From contig JAHQIY010000007.1 in assembly GCA_019054805.1 (NCBI GenBank), positions 625,501 through 689,500 of the forward strand: a stretch of DNA of 64,000 nt, written 5' to 3'. The notes under the pieces are model-generated. The model saw only the letters and a list, made by a program, of their open reading frames with translations. It ran no database searches and was not told the DNA's origin. The position numbers were made by a program, and so were the translations under genes. This DNA comes from Brachionus manjavacas (taxonomy: Eukaryota; Rotifera; Eurotatoria; Ploima; Brachionidae). The first letter of the stretch is position 1, and each line of letters opens with the position of its first letter. Positions 44,220 to 57,043 of the stretch are shown piece after piece.

Positions 44220-46513
44220 ATATTTACTTGCTAAATTTAGTTGATTAAAGCAATTGTTGTTTTTCAGAGTCTTAGATTAATTTTTTTGTTGTTGAATAAA
44301 CGCAATAAGGAAAAATTTAGCTAAAAATAAATATTTGTTGTTATTAATTACTTCCAATACTTATTTATCATAGATCTTAATTTAACCATTGATGGTCAAA
44401 ATATTTTAACTTCATTTAAATTTTAAATAAATATCGTTTTAAAACTTTTGTAATTTTTTCCAAAATTACAAATGCACACTTAATAAGCTCTAATTGATTT
44501 TGTTAAATACACTCAGATGATTTATTTGTGCTGGGTGAAGTTTTTTTATGGTTGAAAATTTTCCAAATCGGTAAAAATAGGTATTAATTTATGAATAATT
44601 CAGGTAAAACAAGTTTTTCATCTGTTCCATTGAAAAAATTTCAATGAAACAAAATTCATAATTTAAAGCGAAGTTTTCACTTTTTTAATAAACTCCACAC
44701 ATTTTAACATTCTAGAAAAGACGGTGCCAAAATTTTAAAACTTTTAATTTCGGTCCAAAAGCTAAAGAAAAAATTATTGTTTTATTAATTAAATCAAGAC
44801 TTGGTTTTGGCTAAAATTAGCCAGGCATTTAATTTTATTTTTTATAAAATAATTTAAAATTTTGGCACAATTTTCAAGGCAGTTGCAAAGTTTATAATTG
44901 TTTATTAAAAAACACTAAGTCAAAAAATGAAGGGTGATAAAATATTTAGAGCTTATTCATTTTATTTGAGATATTGATTTCAGAAAGTGACGCAAATGAA
45001 CTTAAGATCAAATTACTATTAAAAAATCTCTTTTTTCTTTTGTTCTTGTGACAAAAATCAGCGCCAACATTTGATCGTTAACATCTATAAAAATCCACGC
45101 AAAGACTTATTTAAATTTAGAAGACTTAAAAAATTTATTAACAGATTCTACTAAAACTTTTAGTTGTTTTTTATTTTGATTCCATCACTTCTAATAAAAA
45201 GATATTTTGACACAAAGCCTTAGAATATGAGAAAACTAACATTTTGTTAAAGTTTGTCAAATAAAATAATTTTAGAGAATTTAAATTGTCTCAAATTATT
45301 TCATTTTTTTTAAATCATATAAAGTAAAACTCACCTGTAATAGCATAAAACAAAATCAGCTTTTTGTTTTTCAAAAGCTGGCTTTAGAATGATTCTTATA
45401 AATAGAGAGAGAGAGTGAAAAGCCTACTTGAAAGAATAAGCTAGAAATAATAAACTTGTTTTGGATCCAAAAGTGTTTCGAAATTTTGAAACTTATTCTT
45501 CAATTTGAATTTTTGAATCGGGTTTTTGAAATTTTGTTTTTGATTCAATAATTTTCAGCTTGATGAATAAAACATATTACTTTTTTTTTACATTTTTGAG
45601 ATTCACAAAAGAATTAAAATTGCTTTCGTTATTTGAAATTAATGAAACTAGATAGTCAAAGAATAAAAGCAGTGAAGAAAAAAAGGTATTTTACACAAGC
45701 CTAAAAAATCTATCTCTTTTTTTGTTTTTTTTTTCCTGTAAAAACTTTCCGATTTCGTCTAAAAAAAAAATTTTAATTAAATTTTTGCCATTTTTTCCCA
45801 ACTCAAATACTATTGTTAAAATCTAATTTAAAATTTTTACGTAAATGACCTTTGTGAGTTTCTAATGCCTTTTAAGTCTCACTAACATTTATGTCTTAGT
45901 TCTAATCAATCTCCAAAGAACCTTTACCTTTTAAAGAACAAGCAGCAAGAAAAATTTACGTTTGTTACAACCCAGTCTAATTTAAACAATTTTTATCTTT
46001 CTAAATCTTAAGGATGCCAAAATTGTTGCCCAAAATTTTTCAAACTAAATTCTTATTTTTTTCAAATACTCTTTTAAAAATAACTCAAATTTAGTTACCT
46101 AATGTTTATGTGATATTGGGCCTTAAGGTTTATTACGTTTATTTTAAAGTGTTTTATTTAAAAAATGTCTAAAAAAATATATCGATTCATTCAATTTAGT
46201 AATTTTTCAATAATTTTTTTTTTTTAAATAGCTTAGAAACTGAGAATTTACTAAAGTAGTAAAAAATAGTCAAATTTTTAACAAAGAAGCCTAAAGCGTT
46301 TTTGAAGCAATCGAAGTCTTTCAACCTTATAAAAAATAAATTATTTATTTGTATATTTTTAATATTTACATTAATTAAAAAATAAATCAATTAAAATTTT
46401 AAGATTAGATAAACTTGGTTAAATGCGAATAGTTTGGTTTTCCAAGCGTGGTTGAATAATTAAAAAAAGACAATCCGAAATCGGAAAGATAGTCAAGCCA
46501 AGATTGGGAAAAA
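44220..46513. other. Intergenic spacer, nothing recognised
   Basis: 2.3 kb of AT-rich sequence upstream of the filamin start; a short GA run near 45405. It should contain the distal filamin promoter. No exon, RNA gene or shared repeat is seen. Confidence 0.6.
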
Positions 46514-49500
46514 ATGTTGAATTTGGAAAAAATCGCTATCAACGGCGACAAACTAGAAGATTCATTTAACCGTAACCAGCCCTATTTTCACGAACGCTTA
46601 AACCTAAATGCCAAAAATAAATTCCAACAATTGGCGACCATACGAAATCTGGACGACAAATGGATCCAAATTCAGCGAAACACGTTCACTAATTGGGTTA
46701 ATGAACAACTTAAGCACGAAAACGAAAAAGTTAATGATCTTAAGAGCGATTTGTCCAACGGTGTAAAATTAATCAAGCTAGTAAACATTTTACAGCAGCC
46801 TAATTCAAAAATTTCAAGACGATACTTCAAAAACCCGACAAATCAGCACCAATCTTTGGAAAATATTACTCTAGCTCTTAATGCCATAACTGATGATGGA
46901 ATTAAATTAGTCAATATAGGTTTTAATTTTTTCAATTTTGTTTCGAGCTCATTTTTAAAAAACAATTAAAATTCAGGTAATGTTGATTTGATGAGTGGTA
47001 ACTTGAAACTCATACTCGGTTTGATATGGCACTTGATTTTGCGTTACCAAATTGGCAAAACTAAAATCCCGCCTAAAAAGCTTATCCTAGCTTGGATTAA
47101 GTCAATTCTACCTCAGTATCAGCTTACCAATTTAACCCACGATTTAAACGATGGCTTAATTTTGGCGTAAGCTATTTTTTTAATTTTTTTAATAAAAAAA
47201 ATTAAATCAAAATAATTTTAGAGGGATAATTAATTATTGTAGACCAGACCTGTTCCCAGATTGGCTTGGATGGAGCAGAAAAAACAAGTATTTAGTTTTT
47301 TTGTTTTTTAAAAATATAATTATTCGAAAGCTGATAAAATTGTTAAGTCTAGAAAACTGTACAAAAGCAATGAACGTGGCTTTGGAAGAATTCGGCATAC
47401 CAATGGTGGTTACTCCGCAGAATATGAGCAGTCCCGAACTTGACGAGCTATCAGCGATCACATATTTGTCTTATTTTATCAAAGATGGCTCTCCAGGTTA
47501 CAAAGCTTCCCTAAAATGGATCCATCAATACTTACCTGATGAGGAAATAAACAATTTTAGTGTTAGTTTAAGAAAATATTAATTAAAAAAAAAAAAAATT
47601 TTTTTTTTAAATCCAGACTGATTGGAATGATGGTTGGTTGCTGTGCAAATTGGCATATAAAATGGGGGTCGCTGTGGCCGAATTCCCAAATTTAGACCGG
47701 ACAAAAAAAGAAGAAAATTGCAAGGCCGGTCTCGAAGCTTGTAAAGAGCTAAAAATGGAAACTTATGTAACTGCCAAAGAGTTATCTGATCAAGACGTCG
47801 AGAGCATTGCTGTAATGGCAACTGTTGTTCAATTCAAGTATACCAAGCCGCCAATGTCAATAAATGAAAAAGCAAAAATTTTTTTGGAAGATTCAGTATC
47901 GAATGCGTTAGTAGGGAAAGCTGTAAGTTTTTTAATAACAGAGCATTTTATTCAATAAAACGAAATAAAAAAATTCTAAAGTTTGATTTCAGAGTTGAAT
48001 ACATTGAGGAACAATGCAGGAATATAAAAACTTATGTTAAAGGACCCAAGTCTTCGCCAGCTGTTGGAACAGAAAAAATCTCGCATGGAAATTTAAAATG
48101 TCACTTTGTTCCTGGCGAAACTGGCATTTTTGAAGCAAGATTCAGAATTTTGCAAAATGAAGATAAATTTAATTTTTTAAATAGTTAAATGTGGTCTGTG
48201 ATGACAAGATGCTGGAGGGTTGTCCGATTATAATTAACGTAAAACCCGATACCAACCGAATTCAATTAATTTTTATAGAAAAAGAATTTTGGATACATCA
48301 GCCGATTGATATTTGTGTAGGAAAAAATTAGATTTGGCTTGAAAAAAAAATCAAATTAAAATATTTTTAATTAAGATTGATCCTAGGGGTGCTGGCCGAG
48401 GAAAGGTGAGCGTGGTCAGCAAGGCTCCTTCTGGAGAAGAACTGCAGAGTCAAGTGCTAGAAAAAGATTATAAGTACTTTGCCAGTATAATTCCGAATGA
48501 GACAGGTAATTTGTCAATTGGTTCGGGAAAATTTTTTGAATTTACCTAAAGGTGAATGGGAGACAAGGGTATTTTACGAAAATGAAGAAGTTAACGGAAG
48601 TCCACATAAATTCGAAGTATTTGATTCAAGTATGGCAACGATCACAGGACTTGAGGCAAACTCTACTCATCAGATAAATAAAAAAATCTCCTTTAAAGGT
48701 TTTTTTGTTAACAAATAAAATATTTTTTGATAATTTTTCATTAAGTTGATGTATCGAAAATTGGTAGTGGGTTATTTCATAGTCAATTGATTAATTTGCG
48801 CAATAATCAATCGTATCCAATTGAATGTGTAGAGACAAGCGAGAAAGGATTATATGATTTATACTTTAACCCGCTCGAACCAGGTCAATATAGATGTATG
48901 TTGTTATTTAATAACAAACAAATTAAAGGTAAGACAATTCAATAAATTTTGTATACCACCCCGTCTCCCAATTCTATCCAGCTCTCAATTACATTACAAA
49001 AATAAGTATTAATAGGATAAAAAGAGATTAGATTAGTTGTAATGTATGGCTTGTTTTTAATGGTTTTAAACTAAGTCCTTTATTAATCAATTGAATATTT
49101 TTTAGGATTTTTATCTTATGTTTTAATCATAATCCATATAAAATGTTATTTAGTCTATTTTTCTTTGTGCTGAAAATTTAAAGATTTTGGCTTAGATGAT
49201 TAAAAAAAGACAATTTTTTCGATTTTTTATTAAAAAATATTTCCAAAGCTTAAAGGTCGAATTTCTTGTCATTTAGTACTTAATCGTCAAAGAAGCATTC
49301 TTTTTTATTTAATTTAAAAATTAATATTGTATTGAAATTGGAAAGAAAAGTTCACCTTAAGTATTGGTGTTTAAATTTAAAACCACTAATTTTTGTGTCA
49401 TCAGATTAGAGTATTTTTGATAGTTTTCATTTAAACTTGAAAAATGATCATTAACTTAAAATATTTAAAGTGTTGGCATTGCTTATTCATTTTTTTAAAT

Positions 49501-52500
49501 TAAATCTCGAATAGTGTTTTTGTATGTTTTGAAAATGAAATAAGCTTTATTTTTTAATAAAAACCACTGTAAATTATAACTTTTTAATAACAATAGATAC
49601 TTAAAAATTTTACAGAAATTAATTGTTTATTAAATTAGAAATTCGAGGAAAAAGTACAGATTTTATTTTAATTTACATTCTAAAATTCACCATTTAAATA
49701 ATTATTTTTCTATATTTTGTTTTAATTACATATTCAATTAAAATAAATTGTGTAAATACATTCATTATAATCATTTTAAATAATTTAAATTTAAATTAGA
49801 AAATGTTACCATTTTTTTCAATTTTGATCGAGTACTGTCATAATCAGTGTAAAGAAATTTAGGCCTGCCTAAAATTTAAGCTTTGAAAAAAATTTTAAAC
49901 ATGCGAAAAAGGACAAAGAAAGTTTAAGAATTTTTTTTCGAATAAACAAGAGATAAAATTAGATATAAATTTCCTCAAAGTTGGGTCTTAAGCACACATA
50001 ATTCTAAGTTTAGTGATATAAATAAGGTCCTTTTAAATCCTTAATGATTAGTGTAAGTATGATAATACAACTTAAATTTCGGAAAAAAAACTTTACTCAT
50101 ATAAATGAAAATTCTGTGCGAATAAAGCTAAATTAAAAAAAAATTTCAATTTTTGTCTCAATAAAATTGGTTAATCCATGCAAATTAATTTTTGTTTGAA
50201 TTTCCATTTGTAGCTAAATACAAATAATATAATTGAATTTAAATAATACGGCTCAATACCTCGAAAAGAATAGAAATACATTTTATTGTTGGTAAATTTA
50301 AGCAAAATGACCAAAGCTTTCTTTTATTTATTGTTTTAAAAATATTTAAACAGTGACAATTAATTAAGGCCTACTAATATCGGTGAGCTTAACTAGACTA
50401 TTTTGAAAAGCAAGCAAAATTTAGATCTTAATTTGTCGTTACTCAGATTTTGATCATCATTCAATGATAATTTTGTTTATTTCAAAATACCGTTCTTAAA
50501 CCATGTTTAATTAAGGAAATTTTAAGCTCGATTTAAATTTTTAGCTAAGCAAAATAATTAATAAACCCTTCATTTCAAATTAAAATTTTAGCGATTACGA
50601 AAAATAGAATATTTCGCCTAATTTTTTAGAAAATATTTGCTTTTTTTTCAAATAGCTATTTTTTTACGCAACAGTCTGCAATTTGACTGACAAAAATTGA
50701 AATTGAGAAAGAGATTCTCAATCGAATAATGTACTCTTATCGTTACGAGAAGCGAATCAAATATTATGGTCACACGAGCAACTCTAATTCGACCATGTCG
50801 GATAGTTCAGGTAACATTCTAAATTATTATGTTTTAACTGAAAACAACTTAAATTTGGAAAGTTGATCTTCATCAAAAATTTAAAAGTAGTACTCAATAA
50901 AGTTTGGAACCCATTTAAAAATTCAAAATAAAATTTCAAATGACTTAAAAAAGAAATAATAAGAATGGTTTTAATTAGAAAAATTTTACCCTAAAATTCA
51001 AGTAAACCATTCAACTATTAATTGTTTGATTCAACAAGCTTTTTAAACGAAGTTATTCATTATATAATAAATATATTCTGATAAAAAAAAGGAAAATTTA
51101 AGTCAAAATCAAAACTTGATATTTTTTAAGTTCATTTTTTTCAATTAAAATTTGTTTTAATTTTTTAAAATATTAATATAAAGAACTTGTAAGAAATTAG
51201 ACCAAGATGTCACAAGGCATCAAATTTATAGAGATTCAGTGATTTGAAATTTTTATTTAAATTTTAACAGATATTAAAAATGTTTTTTGAATCTTAATAA
51301 AAATAATGATTTAAATTAAAAGTAAGTAAAATTTGTGAGTTGGAATTTTAGAAATTTCGGTCTTTAAAATGAATAAGATCTGTATCGAATAAATAAAATA
51401 AATTAAAAGTTAGAATTTAAAAGATTGCATTCAAAAACTGCATTGATACTATTTTGCACGCATCTTTATTTCATACAAACATCGCATTTAAGTCTTCCAA
51501 AATCATTCGAACACAAGTTTGAGTTTTTTTTTGCTTGCAAGTAACATAAGCCGATTTTTGAATCATTTAATTGACTAAATTCTAAGACTATGAGGAATAG
51601 CGGCATTGAAAACTTTAGCGAAAACTACTACATTACCTATTCCCATAATCAAGTTAATGAACCATCAAGTTCTATGTCTGCTAAGAACAACACTTCCCGT
51701 CTTCCCCCAGAACCTCTGATCGAAAGTAACCATCACAATTTAAACCCCCGACAAAAGTTCCACTGCTTTTAAAATCTTGTTAATTTATTTCTTCAAGGAA
51801 GTCCTATTGATTTCAATGTAGTGGTCGATACCAGTCAATTGACCGTAGATTTCAGCAAATGCAAATCTGTTCTGAACAATCAGCCAACTTCGTTCACCAT
51901 TGACACCAAAGAAAACGGCGGTCCTAATGACATTAGAGTGGCAATAACATGTAAATTCAACTAGCAACAAAAAATTTAAATTTTATCTTGAATTAATTCC
52001 TTTCAGCTCCAAGCGGTCACCATATACAGCCAAAAATAATAAATACCCAAACAAATCTAAGCCGCATTGAATACATACCAACCGAAATAGGTTAATTAAG
52101 GATTAATTAAATTTTAGACAATAAACCATAAGCTTTTTTTTATCCATTATAGGCGAATATTATATTGATATATTTTTTGCCAACCAGCTGGTTAAAGGAA
52201 GTCCTTTTAAATGCAATGTGTTCGATCCGAGCAAAATAAAAATGATACCAACATTCTCAGGATTTGTAGATCAACTTGTCAAATTTGAAGGTAAAAAAAA
52301 AATTTTTTTTTTTTCATTTTTCTGAATTTTTTTTTCTAGTTGACGCATCACAGGCTGGAACCGGTCAACTTGAAATCGCAGTCGAAAATGGTCGCATTCC
52401 GTGCACATTTTCAAACCAAGGAAACTTGAGATTCATCCCATGTTTTACGCCGCGCGAACCCGGCAAGCATGAGATTAGTGTAAAATTCAACAACAATGAC

Positions 52501-55500
52501 GTACCAGGAAGTCCATTTTTTTGCAATATAGTTGATCTAAGCCGCTTGTCAATACCCAACATAAACCAACCATATTCTGTCTACAAAACAAATGTAATTG
52601 AACTCAACTCCAGTGATCTGAACAACAATGATATCACTCTAAAGTTAGCTTCTCCATCGGGATCTCAAGTTCCAATTAGCCGGTCAATTACGCCATACAA
52701 CACTCTAAAAATTACATTCCAACCGGTAGAAATCGGCAATCATCGCTTGGAAGTGACTTATGATGGTGTTCCCATAAACGGAAGCCCTTTTGAAATAAAG
52801 GTCTATGATGCCTCAAAAATAGTGGTCAGCGAAGTAAAAGGTACCGAGGTGAACAAGCCCTGCGAGTTCACCATCGATGCCGGAAACGCTGGCGAAGGTC
52901 AACTAGAAATTGCCATTAATGACGGCCTCATTAAAAATCAAGTAAAACAAATTAGACCTGGTCAATATACTGTGTCGTTTTTACCCACCAAACAGGATAC
53001 GTATATAATCGATGTGAGATTCAATGACGAGCCTGTGCCTGAGTGTCCCAAGCGTGTTTTTGTCCGCGACTTTAACAGTGCTCGCTTATCAACTCAAATA
53101 GAAGAGTCTCAAATAATCGGGGAACAAGCTTGGTTCAATTTGAGCGGGGTTTATGATACAAGTGATTTGGTAGTTAAAATTAAATCACCTTCTGGTCAAG
53201 AGTATGTGCCAAAAATCCAAAAAATAAACCAGGATGAGTGCCGCGTCGAATGGATCCCGTATGAATTAGGTTCATACAACTTAACAGCATCCTATCATGA
53301 TAATCCAGTCAAGGGTACACCTGTAAAAATAAAAACTTTTGATCCAAAACGAGTCCAGGTGTATAATATTAACGATGGTTTAGTATTCAAATCGAATGTG
53401 TTTTGTGTAGACGCGAGCCAAGCAGGAGAGGGAAGTTTGGAGATTGGAATCAGCTGCAATGGTCAATATATTCCGAATCAAGTAAAGCCCATTGGCAATA
53501 GCAAGTTCGAGGTACACTTTATGCCGCAAGAGGCCGTAATTCATTATGCTAATATTAGTTTCAACACCATTCCGGTCAAAAGTAATTAACAAAAAAAAAT
53601 AAGAAATTAATCTTTTAATGATAGCAGTGATTTAATTTTTCAAAAAAATCATAATCCGAATTAATTTGGCGACTGTAGAGTCCTCGAGTTTTAGAAAAAA
53701 AGGATCAATTGAATTTTTTTAATTGAATGGCAAAATTGATTAAAAATATGTATTTAAGTTCAAAATTATAAAATTTCTTGAAATTAATTTAGACATAAAA
53801 ATTTTGAATTTTAGAACAAAAAAAAGGAAATCTAAATAGTCGTTCTGTGGATTTTATCAACTCCTACAATTAATATATGATTATTATTATTATTATTATT
53901 ATAAGTTAATCTGCAACGGGTTTTAAACCGCGGAGCTAGGTACCTCAAGTACATGGCTATGGCAGATAAGTAGTGTGATTTAACAACAAGTTTTAAATAT
54001 AAATTCAAGAAATGAAAAATAAAGATAAAATTAAAAGTTTTAGTTTGATTTGAAATCATCATATCTATTTTTAAATGAAATGAATGATTAAAATTTAGTT
54101 TCTTCTAAAAATTCAAAATATGATTTATGGAAATTTGTTGGCAAACTACTTTTAGAAGCCGGGTTTGGATGATGCATTTGATGGATAATATAAAAAAATT
54201 TTTAGGTTCAATTTTAAACATTTAGTAAAGAGTTATTAGGTTTTTTCATATTTTGAACTTTTTATTTTTCTGTTCACAATGCCTTTCTAAAGTTTAAAAA
54301 TTTAATATAAATAGAAGATTTTAAGATTTTAAAATAGTAGACTTTGACTGATTATTAGATTTCGGTTTCATCTAATACAATTAATTGTATCTCAGTCTTT
54401 GACTTTGACTTTTGAAGAAAAAAAAATTTCCAGACTTCGACCTAGCTTGAGACTTAAGACTTTTAGCCAACTTTGATTTCAGCTGAACAATTTGTCTCAG
54501 GAAAAAAGTTAGAGCATTAATTTTCAAATTTTCTATTTTAACCTGAATATTAAATTCAGGTTTGCATGTTAAATTAATAACTTTCTTCTGAATAAAGCAA
54601 TTTTTTTTAGTTGAAATTGATATTTCGAATTTTCCAGAAAAATCATTATTTTCAAAGTTCTTAAATCAACATTGATAGAAAATATAAAAAAAAAAAAATA
54701 TTATTCCTATGTCATTAAATCATTATTTACCTCTTGATTTTGTGTCATTTCAAAATTCTTAAATACACGGCTTAGAACTTGTAAAAAACAGAAGCTTAAT
54801 GTTTTGATGGCAACTAAAAGCTTTCAAATTAAATCACTTCTTTAAATAATAGATTCAATTTTACTTAAAAAATTTTTTTGTAGACAGCCCGTTTGCCATT
54901 AAAATAATAGACACAAATTTGGTGATAGCCCAAGGCAAGGGTATTAACTCAGCGGCAGTAAATTCGCCATCTTCATTTGAGATACTGACCGGAAATGCTG
55001 GCGGTGGATCGCTGAGAGCCACAATTACGGGTCCCAAAGGAGAAAACATTCCATTAAAACTAATTCAACAATCTAATGGAGACTACACATGCGAGTACAC
55101 ACCATATTCAATTGGATCTCACCGGGTCGATGTGCTTTATTCAAATCAGCCAATTTCTGGCAGCCCCTTTTTCCTCAAAGTTTTTGATCCTCAGTCGGTC
55201 GAAATAACCAGCTTACCTAGTGAATTAAACATAGAAACAACTAATCTAATTGAGGTTGATTTGACCAAAGCTGGTAGTGTGAACTTTGATGTTAAAGTAA
55301 CCTCGCCGACTGGCCTGGACGTACCAGTAAAAATCGAAGGCCAAGGTCTCAAACAAATCATTTTTACACCAAAGGAATATGGTTCATACAGAGTTTCCAT
55401 GCTGATCGATGGTCAAAATTTAATCGGTACTCCATTGTATTTGAGTTGCACAGATGCAGTATTACCAAATGCACACGGAGACGGTCTACTTCACGGTATA

Positions 55501-57043
55501 GAAGACAAGCCGGCCTATTTTTTTGTCGATTCTCAAGGACTTAAAGGAAATCTTGAGGTAAACATTGAAGGTCCGCAACATTTTACAAAAAATTTTATTG
55601 AGCGTCAATTAGACGGCTCTTACATGGTTAAATATACTCCAGTTGAAGTAGGCAAATTTAAAATTTTCATTAAATGGAATGGAAAAGAAATAAATGGAAG
55701 TCCATTTGTTTCCTATGTGCTAAATCCGGAAAAAGTCAAAATTGTGGGAGGCTGGCAATCGATTTTAGACTACAACAATTGTCTAAATTTAAAACAATAC
55801 GAGGAAAAAACCATTAATTTTGATACGACTGAGGCCGGTCCAGGCACCCTTAGCTGCTCAATTTTCGCACTTGGAAATACCAAACTTCCGCTTAAACTTA
55901 CCAACCAAGGTCCTTTGTACACTTTGAACTTTTCGGCATTGTATGAGGGCGAGTACAAGATTCACCTGTTATGGGACGATCAAGTATTGCCCAATACTCC
56001 AATAACAGCTCGAACAACCCAATTGAGCGATTTGAACCGAGTTGAGGTCACTGGATATGGCATTCATGAGGCTAAAATAAACCAAGAGACTGACTTTGTG
56101 ATAGATGGATCACGGGCTGGTGATTTGCATGGCTTACCCGAAATTCGCTTCACTGGCACCCGCTGCGACATAGATGTTCGCTTGCAACAAATAGGTCACA
56201 ATGTTTACAGATGTAGCTACATTGCGCAGATACCGGGCGCCTATTTGTTGAGTATTAAATGGAACGAGCGTCAAATTGGCGATTCGCCATACAAGGTCAA
56301 TGTGGGCATGAACTCGGATCCGTCAAAGGTGATTGTGAGCGGAGAAGGCATCAAGATGGGAGTCATTGGTCAAGACATAAAAGCTCTGATAGATACAAGA
56401 CGAGCTGGACCTGGCGAGCTGACCGCTCACTGTATGGGACCACAAAAAGTCGCATTTTGTGAATTTTTCGACCATAAGGATGGCACTTTTACTCTTTTTG
56501 TCAAGCCACAAGAAAGCGGTAAACATGTTCTGCAAATAAAATACAATGATGAACATGTACCAGGCAGTCCTTTTATAATCAAGATCGCCGGACCCCCCGA
56601 TGCCACTAAAGTTAAGGTATTCGGGCCCGGTATTTGCTACGGAGTCCTGAATAAATTTAAATCTAAATTTGTTTGTGAGACTAAAGGAGCTGGTGCTGGA
56701 CAATTGACTGTTAGAATACGTGGCCCCAAAGGTATTCTAGAATAATTGACATTTATTAGAGTTTAAAAAATTAAAAATTAAAATTTTTTATTTTAAAGGC
56801 GCCTTTCGAGTCGAGATGCAGAGAGAAAGCCAAAAAGACAGAACCATTTATTGTAAATTCGATCCTACCGAGGCTGGTGATTATCAAATAAATGTAAAAT
56901 GGTCTGGTCAACATGTGCCTGGATCACCGTTTAATGTACACATATTTAATACTGAGGAAGAGTTGGAACAATTCTTGAGATCGAATCCAGAAGCTGCGTA
57001 CGCCATTCAGCAACAACAAATGCAAAATCAATTGATCAGCTAG
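46514..57043 (+). CDS. jbug: Filamin with three calponin-homology domains (jitterbug type)
   Basis: Actin cross-linking scaffold. Sixteen coding exons (46514-46919, 46977-47166, 47222-47287, 47348-47561, 47617-47922, 47982-48134, 48185-48316, 48376-48505, 48552-48698, 48746-48928, 51798-51950, 52007-52090, 52153-52290, 52340-53581, 54884-56731, 56799-57043) give 1878 residues in one frame. CH1 starts about residue 50 (WIQIQRNTFTNWVNEQL) and contains VDLMSGNLKLILGLIW; CH2 has ILAWIKSILPQY and PDLFPDWLGW; CH3 has KWIHQYLPDEEI, STDWNDGWLLCKLAYKMG and SIAVMATVVQFKYTKPP. Sixteen filamin immunoglobulin-like repeats follow; late ones end in HVPGSPF. Vertebrate filamins have two CH domains and 24 repeats; Drosophila Jitterbug has three CH domains. 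The intron after 48134 begins with GC. The tail after repeat 16 is short and Gln-rich. Confidence 0.93.
50729..50810 (+). CDS. Candidate alternative filamin first exon A
   Basis: ATG followed by 27 codons plus one base (MYSYRYEKRIKYYGHTSNSN, then STMSDSS) ending at a GTAACA donor. The leftover G joins exon 11 (51798) in frame to give ...DSSGSPIDFNVVV, regenerating the filamin GSP motif. Composition is gene-like against an AT-rich intron. It would make a filamin lacking all three CH domains and repeats 1-2. Confidence 0.6.
51590..51725 (+). CDS. Candidate alternative filamin first exon B
   Basis: ATG opens MRNSGIENFSENYYITYSHN and continues through SMSAKNNTSRLPPEPLIE with gene-like composition. 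A donor at 51726 (GTAACC) leaves one base, which matches the exon 11 phase; an alternative phase-1 donor lies earlier in the exon. The frame stays open beyond the donor to 51772, so splicing is inferred. It would yield a second CH-less isoform with a different N-terminus. Confidence 0.5.
53582..54883 (+). other. Filamin intron 14 with repeat debris
   Basis: 1.3 kb. An ATT microsatellite at about 53879-53901 is followed by a less AT-rich stretch (AACGGGTTTTAAACCGCGGA, GAGCTAGGTACCTCAAGTAC), which could be a short mobile-element remnant. At about 54395-54480 lies a run of GACTT/AGTC motifs resembling the hAT-like MITE family. No exon is seen. Confidence 0.5.

Larger units (their letters stand above)
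48929..51797 (+). other. Large filamin intron containing candidate internal promoters
   Basis: 2.9 kb between exons 10 and 11. Otherwise AT-rich, it contains two short open exons with ATG and phase-1 donors (50729-50810 and 51590-51725), listed separately. No mobile element is recognised. Confidence 0.7.

Noticed and set aside
47243..47287. Later acceptor for filamin exon 3 (at 47241-47242)
   Set aside because: It keeps the phase but removes seven residues from CH2; the acceptor at 47220-47221 restores GIINYC before RPDLFPDW, which aligns with ALVDSCAPGLCPDW of other filamins.
56323..56703. Minus-strand frame of 126 codons opposite filamin exon 15
   Set aside because: Antisense shadow of the highly conserved repeats 15-16; no independent support.
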